The notes below the pieces were generated by a model that did no database searches, had not been told where the DNA came from, and saw only the letters and a list, made by a program, of their open reading frames with translations. Shown piece by piece: positions 55,147-63,417 of a stretch of 64,000 bases of DNA (within the stretch, counting starts at the first letter, position 1; the number at the start of each line of letters is the position of its first letter). A program made the position numbers and the translations under genes. This DNA comes from Glycomyces tritici (lineage in GTDB: Bacteria; Actinomycetota; Actinomycetes; Mycobacteriales; Micromonosporaceae): NCBI RefSeq assembly GCF_030403505.1, contig NZ_JAUEMJ010000002.1:898786-962785 (forward strand), in the 5' to 3' direction.

Positions 55147-55692
55147 GTGGCGGCACCGGTCCTCCCCGGCGAGGATGGGAGGGTGGAAACTCTGCGCCGT
55201 GCAATCGAGGACTACCTCTACGAACTCGATGCCAACCTCGACCTGAGCATGGTTGCTGCTCACGCGTTGACTCGCGGAATCGACTCCCCGGCGTTGGCAG
55301 AGTTGGCGGGGCTATCAAGGGACACCCTCTACGAGATCCGTGAACTTGTGCCAACGGTGGTCGAGGAGCTTTCGATCGATGTCGGGTCCCTTCCCGAAGC
55401 AGTTTTCAGGAAGGCCGGGGAGGCAGCACGTGACTACCTCGCAGGCGACCTTGGGTTCAGGCCGGCGGTGCGCCGAGTAACCGAGCTGATGTTCAATCGC
55501 GACTACCTTGATTTCGATGATCGTCCCGACGTTGGTATCGACCAGTTCGACGATCTCTGGCTCCTCAACGAGTGGATCTTCGCCGTCGACATCGGGTACG
55601 AACGCGACGGTGTGTACTACTTCGAGACGAGCACTGACGCGGAAATGTACTTCAAGACGGTCGCCAGCGCGCTTGCTACACAGAGAACATGA
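55147..55692 (+). CDS. Hypothetical acidic protein, immunity-like
   Basis: A 181-residue acidic protein. The N-terminal half is helical (AIEDYLYELDANLDLSMVAA; SPALAELAGLSRDTLYEIRE). The C-terminal half has aromatic acidic strands (NRDYLDFDDRPDVGIDQFDD; YERDGVYYFETSTDAEMYF). This composition resembles immunity proteins of polymorphic-toxin loci, but no named family is recognised. The start is uncertain: GTG 55147 or GTG 55183. It lies in the A/T-richer accessory segment, convergent with the SUKH gene. Confidence 0.65.
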   Translation: MAAPVLPGEDGRVETLRRAIEDYLYELDANLDLSMVAAHALTRGIDSPALAELAGLSRDTLYEIRELVPTVVEELSIDVGSLPEAVFRKAGEAARDYLAGDLGFRPAVRRVTELMFNRDYLDFDDRPDVGIDQFDDLWLLNEWIFAVDIGYERDGVYYFETSTDAEMYFKTVASALATQRT

Positions 55693-55784
55693 CGCGGCGA
55701 TCTCGCACAGCCCATCGGCCACAAGGTGTCTGGGGAACTCGTCCAAGCATGCGCTGGATGGAGACCTTGAGAGCCGGGTTGCGG

Positions 55785-56315
55785 TCAGCCAGCTGCCACC
55801 TCGGGGTCATCGGCCGGCCAACCCTTGGGCATGCCCGGAATCGTGAAGTCTTTGCGGTAGAGCGCGGCAAGGAAATCAACGACGCCTATCGCATACTCCG
55901 ACCAGTCGCCGTTCTCACCCGAGACCACGACCGACCAGTCGTCGGGGGACTCCGACCAGGTTCGCCAGAAAAAGTAGTCTCCTACATTTGACGACGCCCA
56001 GCGCAATAGTCCACCAGGCTCAGGAAACGGAACATACCCTGCGGCGTAACCCTCATTGCGCCAGTCATCGAGGATCTCGGCGGCTCGCCGATGAGCCGTG
56101 ACGAAAGACGACTCCTCCCCAGGCTTGGGCAATCCGAGGTAAAGAAAATCCTCCAACACCAGCGCTGGATAAGCCTCCGCCAAAGCGCGGAAGTCGGAGG
56201 GAAGCTCCACCCCTAGTTCCTCGCGCAGCACCTCCCAACGCACCCCACGTGGCTCGGCAACACGAAACTGCACCATTGCAGGAATCGCGGACTCCAGTCT
56301 CATGATCGCGGACAT
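55785..56315 (-). CDS. SMI1/KNR4 (SUKH) family protein
   Basis: A 176-residue protein. GVRWEVLREELGVELPSDFR followed by ALAEAYPALVLEDFLYLGLP is the classic SUKH N-terminal pattern, and GGLLRWASSNVGDYFFWRTW with WSVVVSGENGDWSEYAIGVV the central strands. SUKH proteins commonly act as immunity proteins against nuclease toxins. AAGGAG precedes the ATG at 56315. No toxin gene is adjacent, so this would be an orphan immunity gene or a housekeeping variant. Confidence 0.88.
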   Translation of the reverse strand: MSAIMRLESAIPAMVQFRVAEPRGVRWEVLREELGVELPSDFRALAEAYPALVLEDFLYLGLPKPGEESSFVTAHRRAAEILDDWRNEGYAAGYVPFPEPGGLLRWASSNVGDYFFWRTWSESPDDWSVVVSGENGDWSEYAIGVVDFLAALYRKDFTIPGMPKGWPADDPEVAAG

Positions 56316-56434
56316 GGCGTCTCCTTCGAAGTGCTGTTCATGATCGGCTGCCCGTGACATCCGTCCCTCGTGTCAGCTGTCGTAGACATGTTCTCCTCAC
56401 CTGTCACACGAACCTCGCCAACCGAGACATGCTT

Positions 56435-57016
56435 TTAGCGTGCCGGTGGGATGTTCTCTGGCAGCCGCGCCCGCAGCTTGGCCAGCGCGCGGAGCAGGTC
56501 TTCGCGGTTCTTGCCGGACTTGATCCAGGCTGGGAGCCTGCTCGCGATGGTCCTGTTAAACGGGCTCACGTCCCGCACTCCGGCGGCGACGTAGGCTTCC
56601 AGGAAGCTCAGGTGCTGATCGTTCAACGCCCACAGCGACTTGCCGCGAAAATCTGTCTCGAGCCAGAGCTGTGCCCACTGATTCCGCTTCGGAGCCGCCC
56701 ACGGGCGGTTAGCGGCTGGTTCCTTGGCCCAGCCGCAGCCTCGACAACGCAGTCGCTGCAGCCGCAGGTCGGATCTGTAGGTGCCGACATAGCGGTTGCA
56801 CTCAGGGCACATGACAATCTGGGGTGGCTCCACCGGCTTGGCCTTGGGCTCTCGCCGAAGCCTGTCCGTGAACGCGCATGACCCGCAAGTCAAGTGGCGC
56901 TGCCGGCGAATCGCCATATCGTCGCATCGCGGGCAGTGCACCAGCGCGTAGTCGAAGCCTCCCATGTACTTGACAGGCTGATCCGCCTCGACGAACTTCG
57001 TCAGGTTGCGTCCCAT
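56435..57016 (-). CDS. Zinc-ribbon protein of unknown function
   Basis: A 193-residue protein with three CxxC-type knuckle pairs: CPRCDD and CGSC near 28-50, CPEC near 75, and CRGCGW near 97. The C-terminal half (LWLETDFRGKSLWALNDQHL; ASRLPAWIKSGKNREDLLRA) is a helical domain found in many actinobacterial accessory proteins. GGGAGA lies upstream of the ATG. A broken paralogue is present at 53413-53546. It may bind nucleic acid; the precise role is unknown. Confidence 0.82.
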   Translation of the reverse strand: MGRNLTKFVEADQPVKYMGGFDYALVHCPRCDDMAIRRQRHLTCGSCAFTDRLRREPKAKPVEPPQIVMCPECNRYVGTYRSDLRLQRLRCRGCGWAKEPAANRPWAAPKRNQWAQLWLETDFRGKSLWALNDQHLSFLEAYVAAGVRDVSPFNRTIASRLPAWIKSGKNREDLLRALAKLRARLPENIPPAR

Positions 57017-57364
57017 GCGGCTGTCTCCCTTCGTATGCGGCTGAGCGAGCGTAGCGATCGAGTCGAGCTCCTGTCACCTCGGTTTCTGTTCGCGGCCAGA
57101 GACGCTTGACCTTGTGTGGATAACTGGGCAAACCGCAAAATTGTTAGGTCCAGGTCATATCGATCGATCGCGGCGAGAGATCCCGCTTGATCGTTCTTTT
57201 GCTGTTTGCCGAAGGTGCCGTTCTTGGTGTCCTCCTCAGAATCTCCCCTGCTCCGGAGTCGGAAATTTCGCGTGGCTCGACGTTGCGATGAAGTAGGTCT
57301 ACCTTGCCGTTGACCTGCCGTTTTGCCCTGGTGAGGCGGTGAGCCCTGTGAGTGGCAGACAGCT
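57017..57364. other. Intergenic stretch before the recombinase remnant
   Basis: No supportable gene. It lies between the divergent zinc-ribbon gene and the recombinase remnant and should contain the promoters of both. Base composition is lower in GC than the core regions. Confidence 0.4.
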
Positions 57365-57958
57365 TCGCGCGCGAAGCGTGTCGTGCTCTATCTGCGGGTG
57401 TCCTCGCAGGGGCAGGTGGAGACGGATTACGACCCCTAGGGGAACTCGATTCCAGCGCAGCGGAAAGCATGCCAGCGCCGGGCCGAGGAGCTTGGGATGG
57501 AGGTTGCGGCCGAGTACGTCGAGCCGGGGAAGTCCGGCATGACGGTTGACGGGCGCCCAAAGTTCCTGGAGATGATGGCGCGCGTGAGCGACTGGAGCAG
57601 GATCAGCTCTTGGAGCTGGTCGGTGACCCTGACCAGCCGCAAGCTCGGCTGAACGAGAAGGTTCGGGACCTCCGGGATCAGCTCGCTCGGATCAGCGAGC
57701 GGCTTGAGCGGGTCGGGAGCGCTGGGCTGGAGACCGCCAGACGGCCGGTGGACCTCGTATTGGAGTTGCTGGAGGATCCTCGGCGGTTCCTGGAGGTGCT
57801 GCCGGAGGCGCACCATCGGGCGGTCCACACCGGGTTCTTCGGGCGGCTCTTCGTCACGGTCGCCGGCGGGGATCGGGTGCCTCGGGTTATGGATAACCAA
57901 GTCACTGAGCTGCTGGAGCCGATGGTTCGGCGGCGCGGAGTCGCACGGGAGCTGAACA

Positions 57959-57989
57959 GGGCAAAACAAAAGGCCCGCAAGGCGGGCCT
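57959..57989 (-). terminator. tRNA-Gln terminator
   Basis: On the minus strand, AGGCCCGC-CTT-GCGGGCCT is followed by TTTGTTTTGCC, a textbook rho-independent terminator 20 bp after the tRNA 3' end. Its U-tract is part of the 14-bp direct repeat. Confidence 0.9.
57960..57973. repeat. Right direct repeat (probable att site)
   Basis: GGCAAAACAAAAGG, identical to 54402-54415, lying in the U-tract of the tRNA-Gln terminator and at the end of the recombinase remnant. Confidence 0.65.
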
Positions 57990-58009
57990 GATGACTCTTG
58001 CTGAAATTA

Positions 58010-58084
58010 TGGCTGGGGTACCTGGACTCGAACCAAGAACAACGGAACCAGAAACCGCCGTGTTGCCAATTACACCATACCCCA
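58010..58084 (-). tRNA. tRNA-Gln (anticodon CTG)
   Basis: The acceptor stem TGGGGTA pairs with TACCCCA, with discriminator G and an encoded CCA (58010-58012). The D-arm is GTGT...ACAC. The anticodon loop TTCTGGT carries CTG, its stem closed by G-C pairs but with a T-T pair next to the loop. The T-arm CTTGG-TTCGAGT-CCAGG is complete. A rho-independent terminator follows. Confidence 0.95.
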
Positions 58085-58353
58085 ATGGTGTCTTAGCGCC
58101 TCAAATCTGCAGGCGCCGACGAGAGACAACTGTACCGGATGCGCCCGCGGCCCTACAAACGGGTTCCTGTGACGGGGGCAACGCGTCGGTGCGAGTGCGA
58201 GTGGCCGCGCGTCGAGCGCGCCGCGTGCCGGGCGGATCTCGTGCGTGCGGGGCAACCGCCGAGACCGCCAGGGCGTACTAGGCGTGTCGGACCACGCCGA
58301 ATCCACCACACCGCGGCCGGTCCGACCCCTACCCGTCACCTGAAAGAGGCCCC

Positions 58354-58866
58354 GTGAAGACCGAGGAGCAACAAGAGGCCGAGTTCCGATCCTTCGCCAT
58401 CGCCCAGCGCGACAGCCTGCGCAGGTACGCGTACCTGCTCTGCGGGGACTGGTTCGAGGCCGACGACATCGTGCAGAAGGCGCTCACCAAGATGTTCGCG
58501 GCATGGCGGCGCATCGAGCCGGGCGGCGCTTCGGCGTACGTCCGCAAGATCGTCACCAATGTGTACATCTCCCATCGGCGCCTCGCCTGGGTCCGCCGCG
58601 AGCGGACCAGTCCCGAACTGCCCGTTCAGGAAATCGACCGTCCACAAGAGGCCGTGGATGTGCGGATGGAGCTGGAGGCGGCACTGAACCTGCTGCCCGC
58701 CAGGCAACGCGCGACGCTCGTACTCCGCTATTGGGAGCAACTGTCCGTAGAAGAGACCGCGACCGCCATGAGCTGTTCGACGGGAACCGTGAAGAGCCAG
58801 TCCGCCAAGGGCCTGCGCAAGCTGAAAGAGCTCCTCAACGACTCCCGCGTCCTGGCCCGGGTCTAG
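58354..58866 (+). CDS. ECF sigma factor (SigE-family type)
   Basis: A 170-residue sigma factor. Region 2 lies at about 10-75: FAIAQRDSLRRYAYLLCGDW, EADDIVQKALTKMFAAWRRI. Region 4 lies at about 105-160: ALNLLPARQRATLVLRYWEQ, LSVEETATAMSCSTGTVKSQ, typical of actinobacterial SigE-family ECFs of this size. GTG start with AAAGAGG upstream. It is followed after 19 bp by a membrane-anchored protein that is probably its anti-sigma or co-regulated partner. It starts 270 bp beyond the divergent tRNA-Gln. Confidence 0.92.
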   Translation: MKTEEQQEAEFRSFAIAQRDSLRRYAYLLCGDWFEADDIVQKALTKMFAAWRRIEPGGASAYVRKIVTNVYISHRRLAWVRRERTSPELPVQEIDRPQEAVDVRMELEAALNLLPARQRATLVLRYWEQLSVEETATAMSCSTGTVKSQSAKGLRKLKELLNDSRVLARV

Positions 58867-58885
58867 CGGAAGGAAGCGAATAGCG

Positions 58886-60493
58886 ATGAACCTGCAAGAC
58901 GACCCAGGTGCGGTGTTCCGCACCGTCATGCCCGAAGCCCCACCGCCGCCCCGGCAGCTCGACCTCGACCAGGTCGTGCGCGACGGCTACCGCGCCCGCC
59001 GCCGCCACCGCGCCGCCATCGGCGGAGCGGCGACCACCGGCGTCGCCGCCGTCGCCGCCGTGCTCGCCCTGACCGTAGTCGGACTACCGGGCGCCGAACC
59101 CGACCCGGCCGAGGACCCCACCGGCGCAGCGAACGGCGCGCCCCCGGAAGAGCAGGTCGTCGAAGACCCCGAAATGGCGGGCTATCCCTACGACTACGCC
59201 TGGGAGTACTCGGAAGACCCCATCACGAACGCGATCGTCTCCTCCCCGGAGGCCGAGCAGATCGGCGACGATGCCGCCGAGGCCTTCGGGCAGCTCCTGG
59301 CCGACGCCGGCATGTGGGACGACCCGGTGAACACGTTCGACACCGGCGATTGCGAGTTCGCCGCGGAAATGGGCGAGAACGTCGACGACTGCGAAGACGT
59401 CGAGACCGGCCTCCATGTCGATGCGCTCCAGCGCCCCGGCAACTACGGCCAGACCTACCTGCGCAGCTACACGGGCAGCGAAGCCGAGGAGCTCGGCGAA
59501 CAGCTCTGGAACATGTTCAGCCTGGAAGTGCTGCTGCCGGGCGGCTGGACCGCCGAGCCGGGCCCGATCACCGACCAGCTCTTCCCGCAGCACCTGATCA
59601 GCGACGGCCCGTACTACTCCGCCGTGACCCCCGAGTTCACGACCACCGAGCTCGACGACGGCCGCACCCTCATGGTCGCCGACCACGGCTGCGCGTACGA
59701 CGTCGCCGTGGTCTACCCCGGCGGGACCGGTCTGCGGGTCTCGTGGGACGCCGGCTGCGCCAGTGGCGACACCTTCTACCCGGTCGACCTGCCGGACCTG
59801 ACCGATGCGGCGCTGGCGATGCCGGAGTACGAGTTCGACACGAGCGCGCTGACCACCGTCGACGAGCTCATGGAGATCCCGATGGGCTGGGTCGACGACG
59901 CCGACTGGGAGTACAGCGAACGGGCCGTCGACGACGCCGCCACGACCATCGAAGCGGCTGACGCCGCCCTACAGGAGGTCTACCCGGACGCCACGGTCGA
60001 GGGCGGCTCGGCCCGCACCCTGGGCATCACTGGGCGGGGCCTGGTGACCAACCGCAGCTACCACGGTTCGGGGACGCTCCCGATCGAGACCACGGTCGAC
60101 GGGACGCCCAGCCTCGTGGGCTTCGAGATGCGCTACTACCTGCCCGGCGGGTGGGTTCCCGGCATCAACCAGTTCCTCGACAGAGGACCGTACATCGCCG
60201 GCTGCGTCGAGGGGGCCACGTGCACCGGCCCCTGGGAGGACCCGAACGGCACGTCCTGGACCTCCGAGGAGGAGACGACGACCTACGAGCCCGGGCCCGG
60301 TGAGGACTGGGAGGCGACCACGGAACACACGCTCCAGGTCACGATGTTCCACCCGGACGGCTGGGCCGCGAGCATCTGGGTGAGCTGGACCGACGACGCC
60401 CCGATCGACGCCGACATGCTCGGTGAGATCCTGCGCGCGATGCCGGCGCCGGCCTACGACGCGGAGGACGTGCCGACCGTCCCGGCCGGGTAG
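58886..60493 (+). CDS. Membrane-anchored protein, probable partner of the ECF sigma factor
   Basis: A 535-residue protein. Residues 1-45 are cytoplasmic and contain LDQVVRDGYRARRRHR, a pattern common in the short N-terminal segment of actinobacterial anti-sigma-like proteins. One transmembrane helix (about 47-66) is followed by a very acidic, Tyr- and Glu-rich extracytoplasmic domain with several Cys (GDCEFA, DDCEDVE, DHGCAYDV, CVEGATC). No zinc-binding HxxxCxxC anti-sigma motif is seen, so its role is inferred from operon context. It ends in a strong terminator. Confidence 0.85.
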   Translation: MNLQDDPGAVFRTVMPEAPPPPRQLDLDQVVRDGYRARRRHRAAIGGAATTGVAAVAAVLALTVVGLPGAEPDPAEDPTGAANGAPPEEQVVEDPEMAGYPYDYAWEYSEDPITNAIVSSPEAEQIGDDAAEAFGQLLADAGMWDDPVNTFDTGDCEFAAEMGENVDDCEDVETGLHVDALQRPGNYGQTYLRSYTGSEAEELGEQLWNMFSLEVLLPGGWTAEPGPITDQLFPQHLISDGPYYSAVTPEFTTTELDDGRTLMVADHGCAYDVAVVYPGGTGLRVSWDAGCASGDTFYPVDLPDLTDAALAMPEYEFDTSALTTVDELMEIPMGWVDDADWEYSERAVDDAATTIEAADAALQEVYPDATVEGGSARTLGITGRGLVTNRSYHGSGTLPIETTVDGTPSLVGFEMRYYLPGGWVPGINQFLDRGPYIAGCVEGATCTGPWEDPNGTSWTSEEETTTYEPGPGEDWEATTEHTLQVTMFHPDGWAASIWVSWTDDAPIDADMLGEILRAMPAPAYDAEDVPTVPAG

Positions 60494-60525
60494 GCCTGCT
60501 CATTCTCGTCCCCTTTGAAGAACAG

Positions 60526-60580
60526 AGGCGCGGGCCCGACTCCTCGAGTCGGGCCCGCCCTCGAGTCGGGCCCGCGCCTT
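60526..60580. terminator. Bidirectional terminator with duplicated stem
   Basis: AGGCGCGGGCCCGACTC pairs with GAGTCGGGCCCGCGCCT over 17 bp, and an internal GAGTCGGGCCCG copy can form an alternative shorter hairpin. It lies between the convergent partner gene and ectD. Confidence 0.88.
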
Positions 60581-60660
60581 CCCCCGTCGCGGCGGCCGCT
60601 GCGTGGCCGCCCGGTTCCGGAGCGCCCGGTTCAGATCACACTCACCGCGAACGGTGCCGG

Positions 60661-61545
60661 CTACAAGACCTGCCAGTCGCGTGAGCCGAGGTACTCCGGC
60701 CGGTGCTTCTCGGCCGCGAACGGCGCTTCCAGGGCGTTCTCGACGCTGTTGAACACGATGAACAGGTTCGAGCGCGGGAACGGCGTGATGTTCCCGTTCG
60801 AGCCGTGCATGCAGTTCGAGTCGAACCAGATCGCCGAGCCGGCCGGGCCGGTGAACTGGTGGATGCCGTGCTTGTCGGCGAGCATCCGCAGCGAGCCGTG
60901 GTCGGGCGTGCCGACCTCCTGCTTGACCAGCGAGGCCTTGTGGTTGTCCTCGGGGGTCGCGCCGACGCACGAGACGAACGTCTGGTGCGAGCCCGGCATG
61001 ATCATCAGCGAGCCGTTGAAGTGGTAGTTCTCGGTCAGCGCCAGGGAGAGGCTGACCGCGCGCATGCGCGGCATCCCGTCCTCGGCGTGCCAGGTCTCGA
61101 AGTCCGAGTGCCACTCGAACGGGGCGCCGCCGAAGCCGGGCTTGTAGTTGACGCGGCTCTGGTGCACGTACACGTCCGAGCCCAGGATCTGGCGGGCGAT
61201 CCCGGCGATCCGCTCGTCGCGGATGAGCGCGGCGAAGTGCTCCGAGAGGCGGTGCACGTCGAAGACCGAGCGGATCTCGGCGGTGCTGCGCTCGCGGATC
61301 ACGCGCTCGTCGCCGTCGAGGGCCGGGTCCTGCAGGAGCTGGTTCAATTCGGTCTGGGCCGCGGCGAGCTCGGCGGGTTCGAGCAGTTCCTCGATGGCGG
61401 TGAAGCCGTCGAGTTCGTGCGTGTCGAGCTGCGCCTCGGTGAGCGGCCCGTCGCCGGGGGCGCCCCACACGGCGGGGTCCTCGGTGCGGTAGACCAGGCG
61501 CGGTTCCTTGAAGCGCCGGGTCGGGTAGAGGTCGGTGGACTGCAT
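60661..61545 (-). CDS. ectD: Ectoine 5-hydroxylase
   Basis: A 294-residue Fe(II)/2-oxoglutarate dioxygenase. FEWHSDFETWHAEDGMPRMR is the diagnostic EctD signature and gives the first His and Asp ligands; MHGSNGN gives the distal His. It converts ectoine to 5-hydroxyectoine. Last gene of ectABCD, 55 bp after ectC, with GAGGAG ten bases upstream. Confidence 0.96.
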   Translation of the reverse strand: MQSTDLYPTRRFKEPRLVYRTEDPAVWGAPGDGPLTEAQLDTHELDGFTAIEELLEPAELAAAQTELNQLLQDPALDGDERVIRERSTAEIRSVFDVHRLSEHFAALIRDERIAGIARQILGSDVYVHQSRVNYKPGFGGAPFEWHSDFETWHAEDGMPRMRAVSLSLALTENYHFNGSLMIMPGSHQTFVSCVGATPEDNHKASLVKQEVGTPDHGSLRMLADKHGIHQFTGPAGSAIWFDSNCMHGSNGNITPFPRSNLFIVFNSVENALEAPFAAEKHRPEYLGSRDWQVL

Positions 61546-61600
61546 CGTCGTTCGCTCCTCACTGCGCCGCAGGGCATGCGGCGCCGGATCGGCTGGTCGG

Positions 61601-62014
61601 CTAGTCGTCTTCGGTCAGCAGGGGGTAGGTGCCGTCGGCGTCGTGCACCTCGCGGCCGGTGACCGGCGGGTTGAACACGCACACGCAGCGCAGGTCCTGC
61701 TCGACGTCGAGCGTGTGCCGCTCGCCCCCGTTGAGCAGGTACATCGTTCCCGGCGCCAGCGCGTGCACGTCGCCGGTCTCCAGGTCGCGGAGCTTGCCTG
61801 CGCCTTCGATGACGTACACGGCCTCGACGTGGTTGGCGTACCGCATCGTGGTGGAGGTCCCGGCGAACAGGACCGTGTCGTGCAGGGAGAAGCCGACGCC
61901 GTCGCGGGCCAGCAGGAGGCGCCGCGAACGCCATGTGCCGGTGGCCTGGTCGCGGTCGCCGCCTTCGACATCGGCGTCGGTGCCGATGAGGTCTTCGAGT
62001 CTTCTGACGATCAT
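61601..62014 (-). CDS. ectC: Ectoine synthase
   Basis: A 137-residue cupin starting [40 protein letters not shown] and the [14 protein letters not shown] [20 protein letters not shown] are the conserved EctC core. It cyclises N-gamma-acetyl-diaminobutyrate to ectoine. The start overlaps the ectB stop by four bases (ATGA). Confidence 0.96.
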   Translation of the reverse strand: MIVRRLEDLIGTDADVEGGDRDQATGTWRSRRLLLARDGVGFSLHDTVLFAGTSTTMRYANHVEAVYVIEGAGKLRDLETGDVHALAPGTMYLLNGGERHTLDVEQDLRCVCVFNPPVTGREVHDADGTYPLLTEDD

Positions 62015-63300
62015 GCGGTCACCTCTCCGAGCGTGCCGTCGGCGGCGGCTTCCTTCTCGACCGTCGCGACGGCTTCGCGGACGATGGCGACGCCCTCTTC
62101 GAAGTCGGCGCGGGTGGTGGTGAGCGGCGGGAGGAACTTGACCACTTCGTCCTCGGCGCCCGAGGTCTCCATGAGCAGGCCGTTCGCGAAGGCCTCGTGG
62201 CAGACCTGGCCGGCGTGCGCGGGGTTCTCGAAGACCATGCCGCGGGCGAGGCCGCGGCCGCGGGTGGTGATGCCGAGTTCGGGGTGGCTGGCGGCGATGT
62301 CGGCGAGCTCGGCGTCGAGCCAGGCGCCGTCGCTGTCGACGCCGGCGGTGAAGTCGTCATTGCGCCAGAAGGTCTCGAGCGCGGCGGTGGCGGTGACGAA
62401 CGCGGGCGCGAACCCGCGGAAGGTCCCGTTGTGCTCCCCCGGCTCCCACACGTCGAGGTGCGGTTTCATGAGGGTGAGCGCGAACGGCAGGCCCATGCCG
62501 GACAGGGACTTCGAGAGGGTCACGATGTCCGGGTAGATCCCGGCCCGCTCGAACGAGAAGAACGGTCCCGTTCGGCCGCATCCCATCTGGATGTCGTCGA
62601 CGATGAACAGCATGTCGTGCTCGCGGCACACGTCCTGGAGGCCGCGCAGCCATTCGTCGGTGGCGACGTTGATGCCGCCCTCGCCCTGCACGGTCTCGAC
62701 GATGACCGCCGCGGGCTGGTCGAGGCCGGAGCCCGAGTCCTCCAGGAGGCTGCGGAGCCACAGGAAGTCCGGGGTCTGGCCGTCCATGTAGTTGTCGTAG
62801 GGCATGGTCGCGGCGTTGTTGAGCGGGACGCCCGCGCCGCCGCGCTTCATGGAGTTCCCGGTGACCGCGAGGGCCCCGAGCGTCATGCCGTGGAAGCCGT
62901 TCGTGAAGGACACGACGGTCTCGCGGCCGGTGTACTTGCGCGCCAGCTTGAGCGCGGCCTCGACGGCGTTGTTCCCGGCCGGGCCGGGGAACTGGACCTT
63001 GTAGTCGAGGTTCCTGGGCGCGAGTACGACGTCGCGGAAGGTCTCCAGGAACGAGCGCTTGGCGCCCGAGTACGTGTCGAGGGTGTGGACGACGTTGTCC
63101 TCGGTCAGGTAGGCCAGCAGGGCCTCTTTGAGCACTGGGTGGTTGTGCCCGTAGTTGAGCGATCCCGCACCGGCGAAGAAGTCGATGTACGACCTTCCCT
63201 GCTCGTCGGCGATGCGGCTGCCCTTGGCGGTGGTGAACACCGTGGGCCAGTTGCGGCAGTAGGAGCGGACTTCTGATTCGACCTGTTCGAAAACCTGCAT
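62011..63300 (-). CDS. ectB: Diaminobutyrate--2-oxoglutarate transaminase
   Basis: A 429-residue PLP enzyme. [20 protein letters not shown] at the chosen ATG is the usual EctB start (GAAGAG upstream). [20 protein letters not shown] contains the PLP Asp, and [18 protein letters not shown] the Schiff-base Lys. It makes L-2,4-diaminobutyrate from aspartate semialdehyde. Second gene of the operon, 117 bp after ectA. Confidence 0.96.
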   Translation of the reverse strand: MQVFEQVESEVRSYCRNWPTVFTTAKGSRIADEQGRSYIDFFAGAGSLNYGHNHPVLKEALLAYLTEDNVVHTLDTYSGAKRSFLETFRDVVLAPRNLDYKVQFPGPAGNNAVEAALKLARKYTGRETVVSFTNGFHGMTLGALAVTGNSMKRGGAGVPLNNAATMPYDNYMDGQTPDFLWLRSLLEDSGSGLDQPAAVIVETVQGEGGINVATDEWLRGLQDVCREHDMLFIVDDIQMGCGRTGPFFSFERAGIYPDIVTLSKSLSGMGLPFALTLMKPHLDVWEPGEHNGTFRGFAPAFVTATAALETFWRNDDFTAGVDSDGAWLDAELADIAASHPELGITTRGRGLARGMVFENPAHAGQVCHEAFANGLLMETSGAEDEVVKFLPPLTTTRADFEEGVAIVREAVATVEKEAAADGTLGEVTA

Positions 63301-63417
63301 GATCTCTTCTTCGTCTGCCTGTTGGCTGTTCTCCGCTTCCCGGCTGCGCTGCTTGGGGCGCACGCCGGGCGCATACCCGGGCTGGCACGTCTGGTCGACG
63401 CCCGGGTAGGGCTTGGC

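Larger units (their letters stand above)
54402..57973. mobile_element. Probable immobilised integrative element at the tRNA-Gln terminator
   Basis: About 3.6 kb bounded by the 14-bp direct repeat GGCAAAACAAAAGG. It is visibly richer in A/T than its surroundings. It contains unknown genes, a SUKH protein, a zinc-ribbon protein and, next to the right repeat, a decayed large serine recombinase. The right repeat is the U-tract of the tRNA-Gln terminator. Removing the segment would restore crystallin gene, terminator, then the tRNA-Gln terminator and tRNA in convergent order. No tyrosine integrase, replication or transfer gene is present, so it is now a fixed remnant. Confidence 0.68.
57365..57990 (+). 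pseudogene. Decayed large serine recombinase
   Basis: RVVLYLRVSSQGQVETDYDP opens the catalytic domain (Ser in VSS), then an in-frame TAG at 57437 interrupts it. Reading on gives GNSIPAQRKACQRRAEELGM and EPGKSGMTVDGRPKFLEMMA. A deletion plus frameshift then joins directly to the C-terminal coiled coil in another frame: RERLEQDQLLELVGDPDQPQ, ARLNEKVRDLRDQLARISER and RRFLEVLPEAHHRAVHTGFF. The catalytic core after about 70 residues and the zinc ribbon are missing, so it cannot function. Its 3' end runs into the tRNA-Gln terminator repeat, consistent with the usual integrase-next-to-att layout. Confidence 0.85.

Noticed and set aside
57352..57549. Short plus-strand open frames over the recombinase N-terminus
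   Set aside because: They are in other frames; the frame with recombinase similarity is the one broken by the TAG at 57437.
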